Source: Mytilus californianus (lineage: Eukaryota > Mollusca > Bivalvia > Mytilida > Mytilidae). Taken from it: DNA of 64,000 bases. Positions 1 to 9,572 of this stretch are shown piece after piece (the first letter of the stretch is position 1; every line of letters starts with the position of its first letter). Both the position numbers and the translations under genes were made by a program. The stretch is from NCBI RefSeq assembly GCF_021869535.1, contig NW_026262701.1:5285501-5349500 (forward strand). The letters are read 5' to 3'. The notes beneath the pieces are model-generated. The model was not told where the DNA came from. It made no database searches and saw only the letters and a list, made by a program, of their open reading frames with translations.

Positions 1-644
1 CATCTACATAGTATGTCCTTATTATCAGAAAAGGTTTCATGACATTCTGTTGTGAGGTTTGAGAGGAGTTGCGATGACAAAAGGTTGCAGTAGTATATTT
101 GGCAAATAAGTTCAAAGGGGCGTAACTCCTGGAAAAAAAATTGAATCGTAATTTCCTGTCGATATGCACATCTACGTTGTATGTCCTTATTATCTGAAAA
201 GGTTTCATGAAATTCTGTTGTGTGGTTTGAGAGGAGTTGCGATGACAAAAGGTTGCAGTAGTATATTTGGCAAATAAGTTCAAAGGGGCGTAACTCCTGG
301 AAAAAAAATTGAATCGTAATTTCCTGTCGATATGCACATCTACCTTGTATGTCCTTATTATCTGAAAAGGTTTCATGAAATTCTGTTGTGTGGTTTGAGA
401 GGAGTTGTGATGACAAAAGGTTGCAGTAGTACATTAAAGTAAATAAGTTCAAAGGGGCGTAACTCCTAGAAAAAAAATTGAATCGTAATTTCCTGTCGAT
501 ATTCACAACTACATAGTATGTCCTTATTATATAAAAAGGTTTCGTGAAATTCTGTTGTGTGGTTTGAGAGGAGTTGTGATGACAAGAAATAGGACTGACG
601 GACTGACGGACTGACAGACGGACAGACGGACAGACGGGTCAAAT

Positions 645-680
<36 letters not shown>
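1..680 (+). mobile_element. Helentron/HINE-like element A, right end with about 168-bp tandem core
   Basis: About 3.5 units of a roughly 168-bp repeat (starts near 1, 169, 337, 506) run in from outside the window. They are followed by a GACTGACGG/GACAGACGG microsatellite (about 590-640) and a terminal hairpin at 649-678 (ataccc...gggtat, with ccgcaac/gttgcg inside). A tandem core, a GAC-rich microsatellite and a 3' hairpin are the plan of DINE/HINE-type non-autonomous rolling-circle elements, including the 'pearl' elements of oysters; the family assignment is inference. Units share 'gttcaaaggggcgtaactcct'. It lies downstream of CLC exon 5, probably inside the next intron. No coding sequence is seen. 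Confidence 0.6.
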
Positions 681-683
<3 letters not shown>

Positions 684-824
684 AAGACGGAATCTTTTCT
701 TAGTATTTAAACCAAAAAAGGCTCTAACCATGTAATGGATATATTCATATACATACTATTATAGTCATTACTGGATAAACTGGAGATAACACTGCATACC
801 TAATATAACAAAAATACCATACTC

Positions 825-1080
825 TAGTGGTCATACACAAGAGGACTTACACCATACAAATCTTTAGTCCATCTGTTCCAACAGGAAAAACACATTCTAG
901 TGGTAGCATTAAAGGACTTATCCCTTGTGAATAATTGGCCCCTCTGGTCCAACAAGAAGATCACAACCAATAGTTGCCACACAAAGAGAACATATCCTAT
1001 TATCATTGGTCCCTCTGGTCCACCAAGAAGACCATAACCAACAGCTGCCACACAAGAAGACTTACCCCATATGAATAAAT
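825..1080 (-). repeat. Left cluster of the 73-bp CLC exon-5-end array
   Basis: About three diverged copies of the unit at 1446-1874, each corresponding on the minus strand to the end of CLC exon 5 (peptide like CVAAVG..L..PEGPMI) plus its splice donor. The donor GTAAGT is intact in the copy ending near 1058-1065 and mutated in those near 913 and 987. This cluster is separated from the right cluster by a LINE 3' end. Confidence 0.8.
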
Positions 1081-1081
1081 A

Positions 1082-1445
1082 CACATTAGGATCATCTTCC
1101 CAAAATAATATATTTGTTCAATGATATGAAACTAATTATGGTAAAAGAATATTTATGTATTCTGGAACCTTGTTGTGGAATTACTTGCCTTTGACTTTGA
1201 AAGAAAGTAAAAGTATAAATGTTTTTAAAACAAAATGTCAAGCTTATCTCTTGTAAATACAACTATTTTACTATATATATACTTTTTTATTTAAGTAAAT
1301 GGTAATTGTCTACCTGTACTATATATGTGCTCTGTGTTATTATCTTTTAAAAATTTTGTATTCTTATATGTAGATTAGAAGGCCACGGGGCGAATTCATT
1401 GTTTTGTTAACTGTGTAAACTTCTGAAAATAAAGAATTTATTATA
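1082..1445 (+). mobile_element. LINE 3' end (5'-truncated), inserted in the exon array
   Basis: The plus-strand frame at 1158-1257 reads like the C-terminus of a LINE ORF2: a 'YSGTLLWNYLP' block, then an FK segment, ending at TAA (1255-1257). An AT-rich 3' UTR follows, with AATAAA near 1429. The same 'YSG..LWN.LP' block is seen at 18.4 kb on the minus strand. The element is heavily 5'-truncated and separates the two clusters of the 73-bp CLC array, so it arrived after the array formed. The left boundary is approximate. Confidence 0.6.
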
Positions 1446-1874
1446 ATCATTGGTCCCTCTGGTCCAACAGGAAGACCATAATCAACATCTGCCACACAAG
1501 AGAACTTATCCCATATGAATCATTGTTCCCTCTGGTCTAACACAAAGATCACAACCAATAGCTGCTACACAATAGAACTTAACCCATAGGAATATTTGGT
1601 CTGTTTGGTACAACAGGAAGACCATAATCAACAGCTGCCTTACAAGAGGACTTACCCCATATGAATCATTGGTCCCTCTGGTCCAACAGGAAGACCACAA
1701 CCAACAGCTGCCACACAAAAGAACTTACCCCATATGAATCATTGGTCCCTCTGGTCCAACAGGAAGACCACAACCAACAGCTGCCACACAAAAGAACTTA
1801 CCCCATATGAATCATTGGTCCCTCTGGTCCAACAGGAAGACCACAACCAACAGCTGCCACACAAGAGAAGAACT
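1446..1874 (-). repeat. Right cluster of 73-bp tandem copies of the CLC exon 5 end plus splice donor
   Basis: Six units with 'cagctgcc'-type anchors near 1481, 1557, 1631, 1701, 1774 and 1847; the last three are exactly 73 bp apart and almost identical. On the minus strand each unit contains the coding end of exon 5 (GCGLPVGPEGPMIHMG), the donor GGGGTAAGTTC and a few further bases. Donors look intact at about 1650, 1722 and 1794 and are mutated near 1496 and 1577. The highest-coordinate copy is the one continuous with the rest of exon 5. Because 73 is not a multiple of 3, reading through would change frame. Confidence 0.85.
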
Positions 1875-1977
1875 TTACTGCTAATGTCTTGATATTGAAA
1901 ATATGACGGAGATGTGTACCATTGAGAAACCCCGATACTTCCGGAATACCTGATCCACTGGCACTTGGTCGTAGAAA
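1802..1977 (-). CDS. CLC chloride channel/transporter, exon 5 (selectivity filter)
   Basis: 176-nt exon between a minus-strand acceptor (tatag at 1978-1982) and donor GTAAGTTC (1794-1801); phase 0 in, phase 2 out, fitting exon 4. It encodes about residues 183-240. Visible are the Cl- binding loop SASGSGIPEV (GSGIPE at 190-195), GFLNG, then GLPVGPEGPMIH with the GxEGP signature at 232-236. Glu234 is at the gating-glutamate position of CLC proteins. Proline replaces the usual K/R of GKEGP/GREGP. 'EGPMIH' is the form seen in CLC-6/7-type proteins rather than the 'EGPFVH' of plasma-membrane CLC-1/2/K. The next exon lies beyond the left edge. Confidence 0.9.
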
Positions 1978-2073
1978 CTATAATAGAAACAGTAATCACT
2001 TTAATCTAATGGACAAACCATACAGTAGAGATCCTTAACATATTTACTCCTATATAATTTTATTAAAAATAAA

Positions 2074-2515
2074 TGGGGAATGTGTCCATGGGACACAGAT
2101 GATGCCTCCGCTTGCATATCATATAAAGTTATAAAGGGACATAACTGAAGAACAGTAAAAGTGACGCTATCCAAATATGTACATGATCTGAGTTTTGTGG
2201 TAATAAGTATTGTGTATAAGTTTCATAACATTTGGTTGAGGCAAATTTAAGTTAGAGAACGGAAACGAAAATTTCAGCAATATTTCCATTTGTAAAGGGG
2301 CATAACTCTAAAACAGTAAAAATGACGCAACCAAAATTCAAATTTGATCAGTGTCTTGTGGTAATAAGCATTGTGTTTAAGTTTCATAACATTTGGTAGA
2401 GGCAAACTAAAGTTAGAGAACGGAAACCATATTTGGGATGTACGGATGGACAGACGGATGTACAGACGGACAAGGGTAAAACTTAACGCCCCCTCCGCTA
2501 CGGCGGGGGCATAAA
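2074..2515 (+). mobile_element. Helentron/HINE-like element B
   Basis: Starts with a small palindrome (gtgtccatgggacac), carries two tandem units of about 165-170 bp (each with 'gttagagaacggaaac' and 'gggcataactc'), then a GGACAGACGG microsatellite and a GC-rich 3' hairpin at 2488-2510 (gccccc...gggggc). A truncated relative lies at 50113-50440. Inserted in the intron between CLC exons 4 and 5. Non-coding. Confidence 0.6.
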
Positions 2516-2639
2516 AATTGGTTCATTCCTGTATGTAGTATACTGTAAAGTGGGATAATTTAGCAAGAAGTTTATCATCACTGATTTAGTGATTAAGATA
2601 GATTAGTATCATACCATCATAAATTTGATGTTTAAACAA

Positions 2640-2949
2640 GTGAAGCTGCGAGCTACTGCTCACTGATGTTACACCCACCGCCACTGGATAATTTTAATAG
2701 TGTAAAAATATGTAAGTGTTCGGTAAACAGGAATTTATCGAGTGATGAATCTGAAAATGCATCACACGGTATAGCTGACTAAATATAAACCCTGAAACCA
2801 AATTTCAGAAATCCTTATGATGTAGTTCCTGAGAAAGATGCGACGAAAAATATTCATGGGACGGATGAACAGACTGACAGATGGACGGATGGACGTACAG
2901 ACAGAGGTAAAACAGTATACCTCACTTTGTTAAAGCGGGGGTATAAAAA
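2640..2949 (+). mobile_element. Helentron/HINE-like element C, short
   Basis: Begins 'gaagctgcgagctactgctc', has a single core unit, a GACAGATGGACGG microsatellite (2865-2905) and a 3' hairpin-like end near 2915-2945 (tataccTC...GCgggggtata). Same layout as elements A and B but an unrelated core sequence. Boundaries are approximate. Confidence 0.45.
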
Positions 2950-3106
2950 TAAAAGAGTCATCATCAGAAAAGGCAAACATGTTTGGCCTTTCAAGGAAAT
3001 AAATCACTAACAGTACATAATATCTTCATCTCCTTTTTTTTTTAATTTTACGAGAACTGCATGAATACAATTACCTAATCAAACTAATAGTAATACAAAT
3101 ACTCAC

Positions 3107-3187
3107 AACCACAATAAATGCACTAAACAGGACAAATATAACACTGTAACCTGTAGCAAATAAACTGGCCACTGCAAAATCTTGATT
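3107..3187 (-). CDS. CLC chloride channel/transporter, exon 4
   Basis: 81 nt, 27 codons, phase 0 at both ends. The acceptor is attttacag (3188-3196) and the donor GTGAGT (3101-3106). It encodes NQDFAVASLFATGYSVIFVL followed by FSAFIVV, a hydrophobic segment at about residues 156-182 matching helix C of CLC proteins, just before the GSGIP loop in exon 5. Neither splice phase nor hydrophobicity conflicts with exons 3 and 5. Confidence 0.85.
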
Positions 3188-3221
3188 CTGTAAAATATAC
3201 AAATATAAAATTGGGATTATT

Positions 3222-3800
3222 TCTACCATTTTTGACATTAACCACATTATTCCCTGTTTTACTGTTTTACAGTTAAAACACATTATTCTCTGCTGTAAAG
3301 TTTTATAACTTCACCACCTACACCCCCTCTCTATCATGTTCCAATTTAATCACACTACTTCCTCCTGTTCTAATTTGCTTCAAATGTGTTCTAATTTATT
3401 ACCTCATTCCCAGTTCCACCGTGTTCCAATTTAACCATCTTATTCCCTATTCTTCTTTGTCTTATTTTTACCAGCTAGTTCCGTTTTCCCACGTTCCACA
3501 TTAACTGCATTATTCCCTTTTTAACTTTATCTAAGTTCAACACCTTTTTCAAGAGGTCAACTTTTACCCCTGATTTCTTATTATACTGTGTTCCAACTTA
3601 AGAATTGTTTTACTGTGTTTGAGTTTAACCATTATTTTTTCTGTACAACTGTTAAACAGTGTTTTGAAATTCAACCATCTTATTTTATGTTTCGAATGCG
3701 TTCCAATTTTGCAACTGTCCTACTGTGTTCCAATTCATCCATCATATTTCTTATTCTATCATATTCTGATTTATGTCTCAGTAATTCTTGTTTCTTACAG
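3222..3800 (-). repeat. Degenerate 30-35-bp minisatellite, reverse orientation
   Basis: Repeated 'tgttccaatttaacc...ttattccct' words across about 570 bp, diverged. It is the reverse complement of the array at 4480-4880, and the two lie on either side of CLC exon 3. Overlapping short open frames are by-products of the repeat. Confidence 0.65.
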
Positions 3801-3823
3801 TTCAAGATTTACAAACTGTACCA

Positions 3824-3881
3824 TCTCTTGTGGAGAGTTGTCTCATTGGCAATCATACCACATCTTCTTTTTTATATTAAC
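3824..3881 (-). repeat. Dispersed repeat R1 fragment
   Basis: Contains 'gttgtctcattggcaatcat' followed by 'accacatcttc', the reverse complement of the R1 head. R1 recurs at many places in this window in both orientations. Confidence 0.7.
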
Positions 3882-3920
3882 ATCTCTCCATTTGATATCA
3901 CCTAGAGTATAATTCCTTAC

Positions 3921-4050
3921 CTTGAGATATTTTTCCACCATGTTCCACTTAAGTTTAGCGATTTCTTCAATCAGATCATGCAGCAGGAAACCAATGATAC
4001 CAACACAAAATCCAATTAGTCCCATGATTATCCATTTCCCTAGCATGTAC
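3921..4050 (-). CDS. CLC chloride channel/transporter, exon 3
   Basis: 130 nt between acceptor AAAG (AG at 4051-4052) and donor GTAAGGAAT (3912-3920). The phase-2 start completes a Gly codon split with exon 2, and the exon ends in phase 0. It encodes about residues 112-155: the first transmembrane helix (LGKWIIMGLIGFCVGIIGFL), then HDLIEEIAKLKW, the charged linker typical of helix B in CLC-6/7-type proteins. The exon is bracketed by complementary minisatellites at 3222-3800 and 4480-4880. Confidence 0.88.
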
Positions 4051-4479
4051 CTTTAAAATATATAAATCATAAAATATACAGTACATGGTTTTATCAATGT
4101 ACCTTTAAAATACATAGAACATGGTCTTATAAATGTTCCCATCAAATTCCCTTTCCCGACATGTACCTATAATATACATAGAACAATGTCAAATACATGT
4201 ATGTGTACCTTTATAATTCCCTTTTCTGTCATGTACCCTTGAAATACATAAAGCATGTTCACATCAATGTACATATCAAATACTCCTGTCCAAGCAATAT
4301 TTATCTTAAAACATTATAAATTCAACTTGGGATATTAAGGGATTGTAACTACTATTGCTACAGGAATGACAAGAATCAAGAATGGTAATAAAATAATGGG
4401 ACATGATAGAAAATGTGTTAAAATAGTGTATTCTCAATCATGTTAAAAATTTACTTAGGGTGTTTAATCAGAACATGGT

Positions 4480-4880
4480 AAAAGAACATGGAATATAATG
4501 GCTTAAAAGAAAAACAGAGGAACAGGAAATAAGATGGTTAAATTTGAAAACAGTAGAACAGAGAAAAGGGGGTTTAATTGGAACAAAGATGGAACAGGAA
4601 ATAAAGAGTTTATTTTGGAATACAGTAGAACAGGGAATAAGGGGGGTAAATTGGAACACCATAGAACAAGGAATAAGGGGGTTAAATTGGAACACAGTAG
4701 AACAGGAAATAAAGGGTTTCAATTGGAACACAGTAGAATAAGGAAGAAGGGAATTAAATTGGAAAACAGTAGAACATGGAATAAGGGAGTCAAATAGAAC
4801 ACAATAGATTAAGGAATGAGGGATTGAATTAAAACACAAGGAATAAGATATTGTCTGGACCTGCCTCGTACATTCCTGTT
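4480..4880 (+). repeat. 30-35-bp minisatellite, forward orientation
   Basis: About ten imperfect copies of a unit like 'aacacagtagaacaggaata' plus 'aggggttaaattgg'. Open frames exist on both strands only because the unit lacks stops; they are not genes. Complementary to 3222-3800. Confidence 0.8.
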
Positions 4881-5708
4881 TTGACTTCAATGCCAAAAAT
4901 ATTTCAAAATACTCAGTGAAGAATATGGCTAATATTCAACTTATCAGCATCCTGATCCTCATTTTTACTTTATATTTTAACTGAATTTCATATCATTAAA
5001 AGCAATTGAAGGGAGTATGTTTATGGAATAGAGTGATTGTGCATAAGAAGAACAAAGCAAATGTGTTTTATTAGGGGAATGGGAAAACCTGCAAAAAGTA
5101 TTTACAAATTATTAAGCAAATGATACATTTCTGCTATTATCTAATTTTTCATTCTCCGTTTTGTCCTAACCATATTAAGCGAGGACTATAGGATATACAT
5201 GTATAATTATTTAACTTACCATTTTGTTTTGTTGTTTCTATATTATATAACACAATGAAAGATAGAACTTTACAAACACTAATATAATTCTATTATTATT
5301 TTTTGAATACTTCCTTTGAAACTTAAATTGAAATGTTAAAAAAATGTAAAATTGTATCAAAATCTTTTTGAACCCTTGTTGAAACAAAATCGGAGGAAAA
5401 GATTATTTAAATGTTGCCACTCAAAATCAAAGAATGTCTCTATCAGTAATGTGTTTTTTTAACTTATTGTAACTAATTGGAGGCTCTTAAACAGTACCTT
5501 TTTTCCCCAGAGTTTGGTTAAATTGGCCAAGTATATTCAAAGAATAAGATGAAAAAGGTATTTACATTGGGTTTCAATTGGAAACATGTGGCACAAATGT
5601 CACCATGTTCGCCATTGAATCAACTTTAAATAAGAAATGTTTGAAGATGTCTTCCAATCATCAAATTTAAAAGTTTCAAACATTTTAACTTGATGTGATA
5701 AAGATAAT
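4881..5708. other. Intron 2 of the CLC gene, no feature seen
   Basis: AT-rich sequence with homopolymer runs; no exon-like frame with splice sites and no clear repeat. Confidence 0.5.
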
Positions 5709-5965
5709 ATAGCTTTCTAATAAGTCTATCAAATGGTCAAGACGTCTTTTTTTTTCAATCAATCACTTAATGATATTATGGTGCCGTGACCAGGATTTGA
5801 ACCTGGGTTGTTACCGCACAATAATACCATAAATACTGCACACAGAACATTCACTAGTTGCCGCGCTTTATGTAACATAGTGTCACTTTGACATGTTACT
5901 ATAGCTCTCTAATACATCTATCAAAAGGTCAAGAGGTCTTTTCTTTCAATCAAACACTTTATGAT
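5709..5965. repeat. Two ~65-bp direct repeats flanking a tRNA-like fragment
   Basis: Copy 1 (5709-5774) and copy 2 (5901-5965) share 'atagct.tctaata.atctat', 'ggtcaagacgtctt' and 'caatca..cactt.atgat' with scattered differences. The 126 bp between them holds the tRNA-like sequence. This could be a duplicated target or a tandem duplication with unequal decay. Confidence 0.65.
5779..5815 (-). pseudogene. tRNA-like 3' half with encoded CCA
   Basis: The minus strand reads a T-arm (CCAGG TTCAAAT CCTGG, close to the B-box consensus GGTTCRANTCC), then TCACGGCA and CCA. Eukaryotic tRNA genes do not encode CCA, so a retroposed tRNA end or SINE remnant is more likely than a functional gene. The matching 5' acceptor strand and a good D-arm are not visible upstream (5816-5870). 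Confidence 0.5.
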
Positions 5966-6477
5966 AGAAATAAAGGATGGGGAATTTTAATAAGGACCTT
6001 TCAATGATTATTACTGTCAAATTTGATTCAAACTGGTTTGGTGGTTTCAGAGATGATGATGAAAATGTAATGGGATGGAAAGATGAACAAATAGATGGAT
6101 GGACAATGGAGGCCACAGTGATGAATATAACGCAAATGACCCCATGGTTATAAGCCAAGTAAAGTCATGTAATACTGGGGTACTTCCCCTAAGTATCTAG
6201 TTTGATAAAATCATTAGTTTTGTTATCCGTCAAATGACTGCTTTCAACCAAATGAAATTAGATTTATTAAAGATAAATAGGTTTTAAGTAAAAAAGATAA
6301 TCCATATTACAGTTTATTATAAAATAAAATTGTATTATTTAAAATTAACTAACCACATAAATAAAACTCTTAAAATGAATCAAAATATTTTGCATTTAAT
6401 TTGCTAAAAGTCATTCAATTTTAATTTTCCCATACTCTTGTATCTTTTGCCAGCTGATTGAAACTAAACATTCTTAC

Positions 6478-6620
6478 CCAAGTGGTCCTTGTCTCTTTAA
6501 CCATGATTTATAGATTTCACTATGGGAAGGGAGATAATCCTCACTTTCAAATGAACTAAGTGTTTTCTTTTCCTCTTCTGTGTATTTGTGGGTGATATAA
6601 ACTGGCTCGTAGTCTCGACC
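6478..6620 (-). CDS. CLC chloride channel/transporter, exon 2
   Basis: 143 nt between acceptor ttccag (6621-6626) and donor GTAAGAA (6471-6477); phase 0 in, phase 2 out. It encodes GRDYEPVYITHKYTEEEKKT and then LSSFESEDYLPSHSEIYKSW. This is cytosolic N-terminal sequence. The 'ESxDY' box followed by a Tyr-rich stretch resembles the motif preceding the first membrane helix of CLC-6/7-type proteins (inference from family knowledge). The exon contains 'gggagataa', a short motif repeated elsewhere in the window. Confidence 0.85.
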
Positions 6621-9371
6621 CTGGAATGAAATGTTTTTTTCATCAAACTTTTGTCTAACATCAAATTAAGTTTACAGGTGGTACAATATATTCAACTATC
6701 TTTAAGACAGTAAATTTTAAATCTGCATTACCAATCTTATTCAATTTTTTCATACAATGGATATGTTCTTTTTTGGTGATTGTGGTTGTTGGGTTGCTGT
6801 CTCCCCACATTTCATTTATTCATGTTTTTCATTTGCAAAAATAACACTAATGACTTGCTGTAGTCTGAGATCTATTTATTGCTGACTAAGCAGGTTGAAA
6901 TACAGTCCAGCAACACTTTTTACAAAAAATCTTACGATTGAAATTGATCATAAGTTATACTGAAATGTGTATGACTTACGAGTATTTTTACTCTTAAGAT
7001 TTTTTGTGAAAAGAGCCGCAGATACTGTAAATAATAGTATTTGTTATGTACAGTGTACAATTCCTCTGTCATATAGCAAAACATTAGCAGTTGAACAAAA
7101 ATATTCATAAGAACAAGTCTTATACTGATTCCAAACTTCACATAAACATGTTTTGTTCGTTGTTGTCTTTTTTTGTATGTCTGTATTTTTTTCGGGTAGA
7201 GTTGGGTGTTGGTGGTTGTTGTGGTCTGTCGTTTTGTAAGGAGATTCCTCTTATCCCTTCTTATAAAGAAATGTAAATTGCATGTTAACAAAGAATAAAA
7301 TGTTAGGTTAACATCAATAAGACAGAAGCCCAACAACACTATACAATCAATACAGATACCTAGATGTCAACTATGTGAAAATGAGAATATCTAATTTAAA
7401 TCAAAGTATACAAGATCAGATGTTAATGTAAGAACCAAACTTTGATCAAATAATACCGTAATAATACTGTAACAGGATATATTGTCTCAATTATCTTCAA
7501 TGACAGTAATGATAAAACCATGAGAACAAAATTAAAAAAACAAAATAAAAAAAACAATTAATTATAAAAAAATTTAAATTTTAAATATTAGATATAATAG
7601 TGCATACTTATGAATATTTTCGCTCATTTTATATCCCTGCTAACAAAAAGTGTGAAATAAACATATATTGCTTTAATCCACATCAGTTGGTTTTTGGGTG
7701 GATAATTGTCTCATTGGCAATCATACCACATCCTCATATAGATATGCAAAGTTACCACAACGTTACATGTTCTATAAGTGATAAATTATAGATGTTTTTT
7801 TAAATCAAAAAATTCTATCCATGTTTTATACAGTCTCCATTCAATCAATATTCAAGTTGTAAATAACAATAAATTCAAATGTTCTAGTAGAATGAACTCT
7901 AATAACAAGTTTCTGCATTGTTATCATTTATCATAAGCTATTTCAACAATTCTATTAATTTATTTCCTGTTCTATACAATACATTTTAAAACATACTTAT
8001 GTTCTACAAGTGTATTGACTATGTACTGTTAAATACATATATTGTCAGGGATAATTTTTTTTTTTTTTTTAAATACGAATATAAAATACAGGTTAATTCT
8101 TAATTAATACTAATTATAAAGAAAAAATATTAAATTATATTCTTTATATGATAAGGCAATCTTGTGCAATACCCACAAGGGTAGTCTCTAACCTCTATTT
8201 AGTAGTAGAACAACAAATATTTTAAACAAACATATGATAATTGTATATTTTTAAATCTGTAATACTATATCATTTATCCATAACTTTGGTTTAACAACAA
8301 ACAAAAGAAGCAAATTTAAAGGTTGCAAAATTAACTACTGCATTGTCCCAATTAATTTTGCATAATAATTTCTTCTTCCAAGTTCTTCTAAATTTTATTC
8401 TTTTCTTGAAAATGAATTTAAGTTTACATGCAATAATATTGAATTTCTTTTTTCACACCAACAATTATAATTTATACTGCAGCACACCATTTGAAGAATT
8501 TTCCTTGAACTTGATAATTACTTACAAAAAAATCCCTGACAAATTTTCTCAAATCCAGTAAAGTAGATTCTTCTAACATGATGAAATAATTGACTTTTGC
8601 TCGAGTATTGAATGTTATACTGTAATGCTGATTTATCAAAATGAGCTACCATAGTAACAAATTCAAATTTGCATATTTTATTTGTGTGGAAATTCCACTT
8701 TTACATCCTTGTTCAACCTGATTCATTTTAATTTCATTTATTTCTTAACCTAGTTTAAATGTTGAAGGTTAAAATAAAGGTAAAGAAAAGGGAGTGAGAT
8801 CAGCAATCTTTTGTTATAACACACCTTGTTGAAATAATAAAAAAAAAAAAAAAAAATTTGTGGTTTACATGTTTTATGACAATCCAACTATTTCTGTGGT
8901 AAAAATGTGCTGACACCACCTTTAGTATAGCCTGGGGATTCAAAAACAAAAACAAACAAACACTTGGGTTTTCCTTTTAGACCAAAATTCAAATTTAACT
9001 CTTACACCATTTTTTAACCAATCACATCATATCAAAATCTATAAGAGCAAAATTAAATAAAATGCTTTGCTGAGTGCAGCTGGATACGACCGCAGAGGTC
9101 CAACCCTGAACAGTTGGGGCGAAAATGGACACAATATTCAAGCTTGATACAGGTCTGAATTTGGATTGTAATTAAATATTTGACATATTATAGGTTTCTG
9201 AATAAATGTAGTCAAAGAACTTGAAATTGGTTATATGAATTGAATTTATATTCAATTAAAGATTTCTTGCTGTTGTGCAATACACTGTGCTGTTGCGCAA
9301 TACTTAGTAAATCTGTTAAACTATAAACAAAAAAAACAAAGTTCCACACATAACAGAAATTTAACGTTAAC
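6621..9371. other. CLC intron 1, distal part
   Basis: AT-rich. An R1 fragment on the minus strand lies at 7702-7740 ('attgtctcattggcaatcat'). No exon, RNA gene or complete mobile element is recognised; the short frames at 6932-7339 and 8343-8561 have no recognisable content. Confidence 0.5.
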
Positions 9372-9484
9372 TGCGTGTGATGATGTAGTTATTCAATATT
9401 AATAATATATTTTCATTCAGTTTAATATAAACATTGATTCAATCATAAAAAGTTGATTTCTGACAAAACTTTCAACATTGTTCC
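9372..9484 (+). repeat. Left arm of a 113-bp inverted repeat around HINE D1
   Basis: Begins 'tgcgtgtgatgatgta' and ends 'cattgttcc'. Its reverse complement, with only a few mismatches, is at 11620-11732. The arms lie 2.1 kb apart, around the tandem-core element. Confidence 0.85.
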
Positions 9485-9572
9485 TTTTAATTTGTTTGAC
9501 ATGAATAAGAACTTGAAAATAATGATGTTTCAAATTAAGATCTTCTTAAATGTATTCTATAACTAAACAAAA

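Noticed and set aside
4468-4896. 142-codon minus frame and overlapping plus frames
   Set aside because: Produced by a stop-free 33-bp minisatellite; both strands are open.
5779-5870. Functional tRNA gene
   Set aside because: Only the T-arm and 3' acceptor strand are good; no matching 5' acceptor strand or D-arm, and CCA is encoded.
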